This document shows positions 42,168 through 49,356 of a stretch of DNA of 64,000 bases, in pieces. Position 1 is the first letter of the stretch; each line of letters starts with the position of its first letter. The DNA comes from a bacterium (GTDB lineage: Bacteria; JAJVIF01): the NCBI GenBank assembly GCA_022072165.1, contig JAJVIF010000002.1, positions 324,258 to 388,257 on the forward strand, given 5' to 3'. Under the pieces are notes generated by a model. It was not told where the DNA came from. It did no database searches and worked only from the letters and a program-made list of their open reading frames with translations. Made by a program: the position numbers and the translations under genes.

Positions 42168-43130
42168 ATGCAGAGGGTGCAGCAACCGGACTACTACGCG
42201 CTCCTGGGAGTCGAACCGACGGCGTCCCCGGAAGAGCTCCGGGTGGCGCATAAGCGCGCCATGAAGGCAGTGCACCCAGACCTAAATCCTGAGGTGGATC
42301 CCACCGCCGCCGCGCAGGTGAATGCCGCCTTCGAGGTCCTGAGCGATCCGGCCAAACGACAGGCCTATGACGCCACCCGCCGGCCCCGTCGCCCTACTCT
42401 CTCGACCCGTCACGATCCGCAAGTCCGCGATGCGCGTCGCGAAGCCGAACAGGCGGCATCGAGTCGGGCCAGAGAAACCCGACGTCCAGCGCCGAGTGCA
42501 GCAGAACTCGCGGCGGCAGAGGCCAAGCGGGAAGCGCTGCGTCGGGATAAAGAAGCCGCACAGCAGCGACTGGCTGCCGACAAAGCGCGGCTGGCGGCCA
42601 CCGCCGCTGAACGCAATGCGAAACGTCGGGAACAACGAGAAAAGAAGGAGGTCGCGCAGGAGACTACGACGGCCCGCAAGGCGGCCATCGATGCCCGGAT
42701 GCGGCAGCCGACCCGTACACCAGCGCAGGCGCGACAGGAGTCAGACTGGCAGGCTTTCCGGGCAATGGCCTTGAAAACCCTGCGAAGTCCGGTCTTCCTG
42801 CAGGACTGCGGCGCCCCGTATCGCGAGGGACCAGGGCGCTGGGAAGCCCATCGCGATGGCATCTTCTGGATTCCGCAGCAGGGGCGTCCGGTGCTGCTGA
42901 AGAATCTCGACATCGATGCCACGCTGCAAAAGCTCTGGCAAACCGGGCGGGTCAGTCAGCAGGCGATGATCGAATCTTTTATGCGTCGTACGGATGATAT
43001 CACCGCCCGGCGCTCCGGCTGGTCGTTGTTTCGCCTGTTGCAGCAGGCTCCCTTTTTTGATGTTCGTCCTGACCCCTCATGGGCGTTGCTCTTCAATCGC
43101 CAGGTCTGGGAGACCGACAGCCTCAGATAG
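42168..43130 (+). CDS. DnaJ-domain protein
   Basis: The 320-residue protein has an N-terminal J domain: YYALLGVEPTASPEELRVAHKR, then the HPD tripeptide (AVHPDLNP) that stimulates Hsp70, and AFEVLSDPAKRQAYDA. No Gly/Phe or zinc-finger region follows. Instead there is a charged coiled coil (residues about 90-190, AAEAKREALRRDKEAA) and a C-terminal domain with FLQDCGAPYREG and LLKNLDIDATLQKLW. It is therefore a type III J protein whose tail probably recruits a specific client. ATG 42168 fits the promoter. The 3' end overlaps the convergent SDR gene by eight bases. Confidence 0.87.
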   Translation: MQRVQQPDYYALLGVEPTASPEELRVAHKRAMKAVHPDLNPEVDPTAAAQVNAAFEVLSDPAKRQAYDATRRPRRPTLSTRHDPQVRDARREAEQAASSRARETRRPAPSAAELAAAEAKREALRRDKEAAQQRLAADKARLAATAAERNAKRREQREKKEVAQETTTARKAAIDARMRQPTRTPAQARQESDWQAFRAMALKTLRSPVFLQDCGAPYREGPGRWEAHRDGIFWIPQQGRPVLLKNLDIDATLQKLWQTGRVSQQAMIESFMRRTDDITARRSGWSLFRLLQQAPFFDVRPDPSWALLFNRQVWETDSLR

Positions 43131-43860
43131 CCGCCGTGTTATCGAGGCCGCCGTTGCAGTCGATGACCGCCCCGGAGATGTACCCTGCCGCCGGGGAATG
43201 CAAAAAGCAGACGAGCTCCGCAAGGTCTGCCGGTTGCCCGACCCGTCGCAGGGGGACCTGCTGGGCAGCCCGCGCAAAGAAGGCCTCGCTGTACATCCCG
43301 TTGTGGATGATGCCGGGATTCACGAGATTGATCCGAATTCCGGCGGGGCCTTCGGCCTGGGCGATGGTGCGGGTCAGGACTACGAGTCCCGCTTTGGCCG
43401 CGTTGTAGCTTGCCCATCGTGGCGCTGCCGCAAGGTCCTGGATGCGGTTCTGCCCAATGAGCGTGATGACACCCCCGCCGGTGGCACGAAAGCGTGGCAT
43501 GAGGAGTTGCAGCAGTTGCCAGGGGCTCAGGAGATTGGTCTGCAGCAGCATCTGGTGCTGGGCGGGTGAGAGGGCATCCCAACTGCCGGTGAGAAAGGGT
43601 CCGACCGCGCACACCAGCCCCGACAGAGGGCCTTCGCTCCAGACCGCCGCCAGATGCTCGACCTCGCCGGGCCGCCGGAAGTCGCATGAGGTGCAGTCCA
43701 GGAGCGCATCCGCCCGGAGGGGCTCCAGGGTCGCATACGCCCGGTCCCGCGTGGCACCCGGACCGCGATCCTGCAGCCGGACCTGATAGCCCTGCTGTAC
43801 CAGCGCCACCGCGATTCCCAGGCCAATCCCGCCGGTCCCTCCCGCAATCGCGATCGCCAT
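43123..43860 (-). CDS. Short-chain dehydrogenase/reductase with altered catalytic Ser position
   Basis: The 245-residue Rossmann enzyme has GGTGGIGLGIAVAL (NAD(P) loop) and Y-N-A-A-K in WASYNAAKAG, the catalytic Tyr/Lys pair. The Pro-Gly region NLVNPGIIHNGMY and the C-terminal GYISGAVIDCNGG are also present. The usual catalytic Ser about 13 residues before Tyr is not visible: the segment reads ITLIGQNRIQDL. The enzyme may use another residue or bind rather than catalyse. AGGAG (seven bases before ATG 43860) supports the start. It follows the nucleotidyltransferase by 21 bases, the last gene of a minus-strand run. Confidence 0.85.
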   Translation of the reverse strand: MAIAIAGGTGGIGLGIAVALVQQGYQVRLQDRGPGATRDRAYATLEPLRADALLDCTSCDFRRPGEVEHLAAVWSEGPLSGLVCAVGPFLTGSWDALSPAQHQMLLQTNLLSPWQLLQLLMPRFRATGGGVITLIGQNRIQDLAAAPRWASYNAAKAGLVVLTRTIAQAEGPAGIRINLVNPGIIHNGMYSEAFFARAAQQVPLRRVGQPADLAELVCFLHSPAAGYISGAVIDCNGGLDNTAAI

Positions 43861-43881
43861 GACCAGTCTCCTGTCAGCGGA

Positions 43882-44868
43882 TCAGAGTGCGGCTGGGGGC
43901 CGGTAGTCCTCGAAGTAGAGGTCGTATTCCGGCGTAATCAGGTTGTTGCGGATGTGCGGCTGGGGCCGGACCCGGGAGTGACTGAAGATAACAGTGTCCT
44001 GAATCAGGGTGACCTCTTCGGGAATCGACACCTGCGCTCCAACAACCGCCCGGACCAGCTTGCAGCCCTCCGGGACGTCGGTGGAGGGATCGACCACGGC
44101 ATCAAGCCCCCGTCGCTCCAGCTCCCGGGCACTGATGCGGAGGAGATCCTCGGGGACCGTGACATTCATGTCGGCTTTAATCACATTTGCCGGATAGACC
44201 GCCGCGCCATCGTCGATGAAAATCTGGATCGCCTCGGTGAGTTCATACTCATCTCTGAGCGCGGTCCGGGGGGTTCGGCGGATGGCATCGAAAATCGTCA
44301 CATCGAACAGATAGATGCCGCAGCCCTTGAGGGGATTGTTGACGTAGCGGGGCTTTTCGATGACCCGGACGACCCGGCTGGAAGGGTCCAGGGAGCCATC
44401 AGGACGAGTCGCAAGTCGCACCGAGAAGTTCCGTCGGATGTTCTCCGGCGTGTCTTCCATGACGGCGAGAATCGCCCCGGCTTCGCGCTGGTGAAAGAGT
44501 TCCACCATCCGCTCCAGGCGGTCGGGGATGATGAAGATGTCGCCCAAAAACAGCAAAAACGGATGCGCGATGTGCTTTTCGAGTTTCCCGACGGCATGGG
44601 CGATGCCGAGCTGCGATTCCTGCTCCAGGTAATGCAGCGTCATGCCGAGGGATTCCCCATCGCCGAACCAGTCGCGCAGCCGCTCCTTCAGGTGCCCCAC
44701 CACGAGATACGCCTCGCGGATCCCCGCCTGGTGCATCAGTTCGAGCTGGTACTGAATGATCGGCTTGTTGCAAATGGGGAGGAGCGGCTTGGGCCACGAC
44801 TCGCTCAACGGGAGGATACGATCCCCCCGCCCTGCCGCCAGAATCGCGCCGACAATGGGCTGGGCCAT
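43882..44868 (-). CDS. NDP-sugar pyrophosphorylase (nucleotidyltransferase)
   Basis: The 328-residue enzyme couples a sugar phosphate to a nucleotide. The N-terminal signature is VGAILAAGRGDRI, then PKPLLPICNKPIIQYQL; QLGIAHAVG and FLGDIFI follow in the active site. A C-terminal left-handed helix region is seen in VRAVVGAQVSIPEEVTLIQDT. It could act with dTTP, UTP or CTP; the sequence does not decide. ATG 44868 lies seven bases after TATTAT (44881-44876), a leaderless arrangement and possibly an internal promoter of the cluster. The SDR and unknown Rossmann-like genes flank it. Confidence 0.87.
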   Translation of the reverse strand: MAQPIVGAILAAGRGDRILPLSESWPKPLLPICNKPIIQYQLELMHQAGIREAYLVVGHLKERLRDWFGDGESLGMTLHYLEQESQLGIAHAVGKLEKHIAHPFLLFLGDIFIIPDRLERMVELFHQREAGAILAVMEDTPENIRRNFSVRLATRPDGSLDPSSRVVRVIEKPRYVNNPLKGCGIYLFDVTIFDAIRRTPRTALRDEYELTEAIQIFIDDGAAVYPANVIKADMNVTVPEDLLRISARELERRGLDAVVDPSTDVPEGCKLVRAVVGAQVSIPEEVTLIQDTVIFSHSRVRPQPHIRNNLITPEYDLYFEDYRPPAAL

Positions 44869-44891
44869 GGGACTGATAATAGCAATGCGCC

Positions 44892-45866
44892 TTATGCGCC
44901 GTGCGCCGGGAGCTCCGCCTCGAAGCGTGCCCGGGCATCCAGCCAGACCGGGTTCGTCGTCTCGCTGATAAGTCCGCCCTGCCCATCCGCCCAGCCAAGG
45001 ACTTCCCCGGGGTCATCCAGCCGGTCCACCACCAGTGCTCCGGCAGGACCGAGCAGGCCTCCAGCGACCAGCGTGATTCCCGCCGCCGAGCGGGTGCCGG
45101 CGTGACGAGTCAGCAAGGTGCGGTACTGGCGTCCCTGGGTGATGGCCGCTGCCAGTGCGCCCCGCATATCAGGCCGCCAGACTGGCCAGCCCTGCTCCCG
45201 GGCGTACTCGAGAGCAGCGGTCGTGAAAGTCCCGATGCCTCCATCGATGCAGAGCGGCTGCACACCATCTGCTGCAATCGCTTCCAGTGCCGGGGCATCC
45301 ATGACCGGCGTGTGAAAGCTGGTTCCGATCAGTGTTAGCTGGCCCGGTTCGGCACCAAGGATGGCGAGGCTCCGGACCACATCAAAGCCAAACGACAGGC
45401 CGCGCTGTGCCACCGCATCGGTGAGGGGGCTGGCTCCGACGAGAAGGAGTTCTTCGGCGGGCGAGGGTCGTCGGTGATGCAGCACCAGCGCCAGGACCGC
45501 GTCGGCCCAGATGGCCAGATCGCTGTAGCAGCCGACGTCGGGATGGTCTGCCAGCAGGTCGCGGTACTGCTGCGACGCGGGTCCTTTGCTGCTGCTATCG
45601 AGCCAGACATCCAGTTCATAGGCCGGAGCGAGCGCCATGGCGGCTGCCGCTTCATCCGGCGTGGCAACTTCCAGATTCCCGATAAGGAGCGAGCCTGACC
45701 GGGTCGCGGCATGCCAGCGACTGCGGGGTGTCGGCCAGACACTCTGCGCCAGGGTCAGGACTGGTGTCAGCCCCCGGGCGGTCGCACCGACTGCCAGACG
45801 GCGCAGTGATTCCTCGTGTGTTTCGGTCGATGTCATGGGTGTGGGTCGGAGGGTCGTGCTGGTCAT
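44892..45866 (-). CDS. Rossmann-like protein of unknown function in the aldolase/nucleotidyltransferase cluster
   Basis: I do not recognise this protein of about 324 residues. The middle holds EELLLVGASPLTDAVAQRGL, resembling a nucleotide-binding loop, then FDVVRSLAILG and LTLIGTSFHTPVMDAPALEAIA, so a Rossmann-type domain is likely. Earlier segments include YELDVWLDSSSKGPASQQY and CYSDLAIWADAVLAL. A DGGIGTFTTAALEYA loop lies near the C-terminus. The N-terminus is uncertain: in-frame ATGs lie at 45890, 45866 and 45836. It is 74 bases after the aldolase and 23 bases before the nucleotidyltransferase, suggesting cotranscription and a step in the same sugar pathway. Confidence 0.68.
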   Translation of the reverse strand: MTSTTLRPTPMTSTETHEESLRRLAVGATARGLTPVLTLAQSVWPTPRSRWHAATRSGSLLIGNLEVATPDEAAAAMALAPAYELDVWLDSSSKGPASQQYRDLLADHPDVGCYSDLAIWADAVLALVLHHRRPSPAEELLLVGASPLTDAVAQRGLSFGFDVVRSLAILGAEPGQLTLIGTSFHTPVMDAPALEAIAADGVQPLCIDGGIGTFTTAALEYAREQGWPVWRPDMRGALAAAITQGRQYRTLLTRHAGTRSAAGITLVAGGLLGPAGALVVDRLDDPGEVLGWADGQGGLISETTNPVWLDARARFEAELPAHGA

Positions 45867-45940
45867 CGTAGGCCTGTTCGTAGACTCCAACCTGATGGGA
45901 GTATGCCGGTCGGTTTGACCGGCGACAACTGGCGACTGGA

Positions 45941-47026
45941 TCAGAGCGGGATGCGGGCCGGGTACTCACCCGCTGAGGCCGCTTCCCGAACCAGGGAGGC
46001 GGCGAGGCGGCGCATCAGCTCCGGGGTCGGATGTTCGGGGTCCACCGCCCCGACCGCCAGGACCAGTTGTCGGGCATCGAGATCGTACTCCCGGGCGATG
46101 GCGGTGGCTTGTGCCAGGTACGACGAGTGGAAGCGGGCGGCACCCAGGGTGAGGTCCAGCGGCTCGATGCCCCCGCGATGTTCAAGATAAGGACGAATGG
46201 CCCGATGTCCCAGGTCCTGGATACGGATGGGATCGATTCCGGTCTGATACCCCGCCCGCTCGAGGACCAGGACCAGCGACTCCGTGATGGCATTGCCCGC
46301 CGAGCGTCCGAGGCCGTTCAGCGTGCTGTCGACCCAGACCGCCCCGGCATCCAGGGCAGCAAGGGCGTTGGCGTTGGCGAGTCCGAGATTGTTGTGACCG
46401 TGAAAGCCCAACACCATCGCTGGCTCGGCCTGCAGGGCGGCATCAACATACCGCGCGACTTCCGCGGGGAGCATCCCACCGGCGGAGTCAACAACCGACA
46501 CCACCTGCGCCCCCATCTGCCAGCACTGGCGGGCGAAGTCGGCGAATTGCGCAGGGGTGACGGCGTAGCTTTTCATCAGATTCGCACAGGGCACGACACC
46601 CGCGTCGATAGCCTGCCGGATAAAGGGCTCCATCTGGTGGCATTCGGTGACGTTGGTACCGATGCGGACAAAATCGAGTCCGGCGCTGATAGCGGCCGCC
46701 AGTTCCTCATGGACGCCGATGCCAGGGATGAAGAAGACACCCCACCTGGCGGAGGTCAGGACCGCATCGACCGCCTCGCAGTACTCCTGATCGGTCGCCG
46801 CCGACTGGCCATGCCCCCGGGTGCTGGCCCCCAGTCCCAGGCCGTGGCCAATCTCGATCCAGCGGACTCCTGCCTGTTCCAGGCCCTGCGCCAGCGCCGC
46901 GGCCTCGGCAGCGGTAAAGGCGTAGTCGATAGCGTAGGAACCATCGCGCAGGGTGCATTCCAGGAGTTCCGCCGCCCGGAGTCCGGGGGCCGCAGTCGCC
47001 GGCAATGGGGAAAATGCCAGGGCCAT
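45941..47026 (-). CDS. DmpG/HMGL-like aldolase (4-hydroxy-2-oxovalerate aldolase type)
   Basis: The 361-residue enzyme has the HMGL-like TIM barrel: LLECTLRDGSYAIDYAF with the catalytic Arg-Asp, then IEIGHGLGLG. The metal-binding pair H-x-H is in GFHGHNNLGLANANAL, followed by VDSTLNGLGRSAGNA. This matches DmpG/MhpE-type aldolases that split or form 4-hydroxy-2-oxo acids. No acetaldehyde dehydrogenase partner is encoded, so a catabolic role is unlikely and a sugar- or surface-related use is inferred from the neighbours. ATG 47026 lies nine bases after GATAAT (47041-47036). The longer form from TTG 47050 is less likely. Confidence 0.85.
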   Translation of the reverse strand: MALAFSPLPATAAPGLRAAELLECTLRDGSYAIDYAFTAAEAAALAQGLEQAGVRWIEIGHGLGLGASTRGHGQSAATDQEYCEAVDAVLTSARWGVFFIPGIGVHEELAAAISAGLDFVRIGTNVTECHQMEPFIRQAIDAGVVPCANLMKSYAVTPAQFADFARQCWQMGAQVVSVVDSAGGMLPAEVARYVDAALQAEPAMVLGFHGHNNLGLANANALAALDAGAVWVDSTLNGLGRSAGNAITESLVLVLERAGYQTGIDPIRIQDLGHRAIRPYLEHRGGIEPLDLTLGAARFHSSYLAQATAIAREYDLDARQLVLAVGAVDPEHPTPELMRRLAASLVREAASAGEYPARIPL

Positions 47027-47072
47027 GTCCGACGGATTATCGGCTGGCAACGCCAGCGCTTAAAGCGGCAGT

Positions 47073-48089
47073 TCAGGCAGTGACGAGCTGTCCGCAGGCG
47101 GCCCCAACATCCTGGCCCCGGGACCATCGGACAAACGCCGGGATGTGGGCTCGCTGGAGGGCGTCCTGAAAGAGGGCGATGACCTCCCGCTCCGGACGAC
47201 TGTAGGTGGCGTGCGCTGTGGTGTTGTAGGGAATCAGATTGACCTTCACCCGACAGCCGCCAAAGACCCGGACCAGTTCCCGAACATCTTCCGGGCGGTC
47301 ATTGATCTCGGCCATGAGGGGATACTCCAGCGTCACCCGCCCCCCCCATTTGGGATCGATCTGCCGGATGGTCTGCGCGATCCGGGCGACCGGGTACTTG
47401 CGATTTATCGGCATCAGCACACTGCGGGTCTCATCAAAGGGACTGACCAGGCTGATGGCGAGATTCACCTGCGGAAAGTCGTGATGGAACTCCAACAGCT
47501 CATCCATGAGTCCGGCAGTCGACAAGGTGACGCGGGTCAGGGAGAAGCCATAGCCCGCCAGATCACCGAGGGCATGCAGTAAGTGGTCCAGGTGCGGGCG
47601 ATTGTGCAGCGGCTCCCCCATCCCCATCAGCACCAGATTATCCGGACGTCGCTCGAAGCGTCGATCCAGCAACAACACCTGTTCCAGATACTCGCCGGGA
47701 GTCAGCTGACGGACCAGTCCCATGGTCCCGGTCGCGCAGAAGGTGCATCCCAGCGCACAGCCGACCTGTGATGAGAGACAGAGCGTGAGCCTCGACTCGG
47801 TCGGCATCCAGACAGTTTCGATCCGCGCGCCATCCCGTAAGCGCCACACCACTTTGCGGGAGCCATCGGCGGATTCAAGGATCGCTTCCGCTTCCAGCAT
47901 CGTGGGGACAACAGCAGCCGCAAGGGCAGCCCGCAAAGCCACCGGGAGATTGGTCATCTTCGCGGGATCGCTTTCCCGCTGCTTGAAGAGCCACGACTGC
48001 ACCTGCTGCAGCCGAAATGAGGGCTCCCCCACCGCGGCGATGAGGGCCGCCAGTTCCGGCGATGAGTAATCGTAGAGGGACCGTTCCAC
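47073..48089 (-). CDS. rlmN: 23S rRNA (adenine-C2)-methyltransferase RlmN
   Basis: This 338-residue radical-SAM enzyme methylates A2503 of 23S rRNA and A37 of some tRNAs. The iron-sulfur cysteines are C111, C115 and C118 (GCALGCTFCATG), followed by LTPGEYLEQV and NLVLMGMGEPLHN. The methyl-carrying cysteine C332 is in AACGQL at the C-terminus. Length is slightly shorter than E. coli RlmN (384). GTG 48089 lies seven bases after TAGACT (48102-48097), which overlaps the moeA stop codon, so it may be transcribed both with moeA and alone. Confidence 0.95.
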   Translation of the reverse strand: MERSLYDYSSPELAALIAAVGEPSFRLQQVQSWLFKQRESDPAKMTNLPVALRAALAAAVVPTMLEAEAILESADGSRKVVWRLRDGARIETVWMPTESRLTLCLSSQVGCALGCTFCATGTMGLVRQLTPGEYLEQVLLLDRRFERRPDNLVLMGMGEPLHNRPHLDHLLHALGDLAGYGFSLTRVTLSTAGLMDELLEFHHDFPQVNLAISLVSPFDETRSVLMPINRKYPVARIAQTIRQIDPKWGGRVTLEYPLMAEINDRPEDVRELVRVFGGCRVKVNLIPYNTTAHATYSRPEREVIALFQDALQRAHIPAFVRWSRGQDVGAACGQLVTA

Positions 48090-48099
48090 GCCGGGGAGT

Positions 48100-49320
48100 C
48101 TACACGTCGGTGCCAGGAAGGAGATGACAGGTGACGGGCGTTCCGATGGGCAGGAGACTTTCAGTCTCTGGAATCACGATCAGGCAATGGGCATGGGCGA
48201 ACCGGCTGAGCTGATGCGATCCCTGGCCTTCCAGGGGCGAGACTCCCTGGGAGGTGAAGGTGCCCCGCAGGAATTGCGTCAGTTCCGGTATACCCGACAC
48301 AGCGGACATGAGCGGCAGCAGCCGTGATGGCAAGTGGGTCTCCCGATAGCCGAGCATCCCGCGCAGCAGGGGCCAGGCATAGATGTAGAAGCAGGTGAGC
48401 GCGCTGACCGGATTGCCGGGGAGCCCGAGGATCACCTGCCCTGCAGGACCCCGGGCGATGAGCAACGGCTTGCCGGGACGCTGTCGCACGCGCCACAGGA
48501 GGGGAGTCGCGCCCAGAGCGTTGAGGGCGCTCTGTACGAAATCGAAGTCCCCGACCGACACCCCCCCGGTCGTGAGGATGACATCGCACTCTTCCAGCAA
48601 TGTCTTCAGTCGCTCACGCACAGCTTCGGGCTGGTCGGGGGCGTAGCTGGTCGCATGGGGCGTGAGACCAAGTCCCTGCAGGGCGGCGGCCAGCATTGGG
48701 AGATTGCCATCGATGATCTGATGCGGCAGGGGGGTATTGCCAGCCGGGACAACTTCATCCCCCGACGTAAAGAGCCCGATGCGGGGAGCCTGACAGATGT
48801 CGACTTCGGCGATTCCCAGAGAGCTGAGGAGTCCGACCGCTGCCGGATTCAGCGTCTCCCCAGCGGACAACGCCACCGCTCCGGCGGCGAGGTCGCTCCC
48901 CTGCTTCCGGATGTACTGCCCCGCGGTCAGCGCTCCGGCGACCTCAATCTCTTCGGTTGTTCCTCCAGTGACGAACTCCTGCATGACTACCGCTTCGGTC
49001 CCTGATGGCAGCGGACTGCCCGTAAAGACCCGGATTGCTTCTCCTGGCTGCAGGGCCATCGCGGTCTCGCTTCCGGCCTGCATCTGCCCGATCACCCGCC
49101 AGCGATCACAGACCGGGGGGAGTCCGGCGAGAGCAAAACCATCCATCTGCGAGTTGTCGAAGCCTGGGAGGTCGCGAGGCGCGATGAGATCCCGGGCCAC
49201 CGGACGCTGGCACGCCTCGAGGAGCGACCTGCGGACGAGGGGGTGGGGTTGCGCCAGCTCTGCGATGAGCTGGAGGGCCTCGGAGACCGGCACGGGGGCA
49301 GCGGACATGGACGGGAGCAT
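48100..49320 (-). CDS. moeA: Molybdopterin molybdenumtransferase MoeA
   Basis: The 406-residue enzyme inserts molybdate into molybdopterin. Family marks are the N-terminal PGFDNSQMDGFAL, the MPT-binding DVILTTGGVSVGDFDFV, and GLPGNPVSALTCF. The domain order (I-IV) and length are normal for MoeA. A second in-frame ATG is at 49308. It stands at the head of a minus-strand run but no other molybdenum-cofactor gene is in the window. The promoter region is shared with the divergent YfhO-like gene. Confidence 0.93.
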   Translation of the reverse strand: MLPSMSAAPVPVSEALQLIAELAQPHPLVRRSLLEACQRPVARDLIAPRDLPGFDNSQMDGFALAGLPPVCDRWRVIGQMQAGSETAMALQPGEAIRVFTGSPLPSGTEAVVMQEFVTGGTTEEIEVAGALTAGQYIRKQGSDLAAGAVALSAGETLNPAAVGLLSSLGIAEVDICQAPRIGLFTSGDEVVPAGNTPLPHQIIDGNLPMLAAALQGLGLTPHATSYAPDQPEAVRERLKTLLEECDVILTTGGVSVGDFDFVQSALNALGATPLLWRVRQRPGKPLLIARGPAGQVILGLPGNPVSALTCFYIYAWPLLRGMLGYRETHLPSRLLPLMSAVSGIPELTQFLRGTFTSQGVSPLEGQGSHQLSRFAHAHCLIVIPETESLLPIGTPVTCHLLPGTDV

Positions 49321-49338
49321 ACCCTGCTGACGGATTCG

Positions 49339-49344
49339 TACAAT
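49339..49344 (+). promoter_or_regulatory. -10 box (TACAAT) of the YfhO-like gene
   Basis: TACAAT ends twelve bases before the TTG start at 49357 and lies 19 bases outside the divergent moeA start at 49320. Confidence 0.45.
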
Positions 49345-49356
49345 GCCATCACCACG

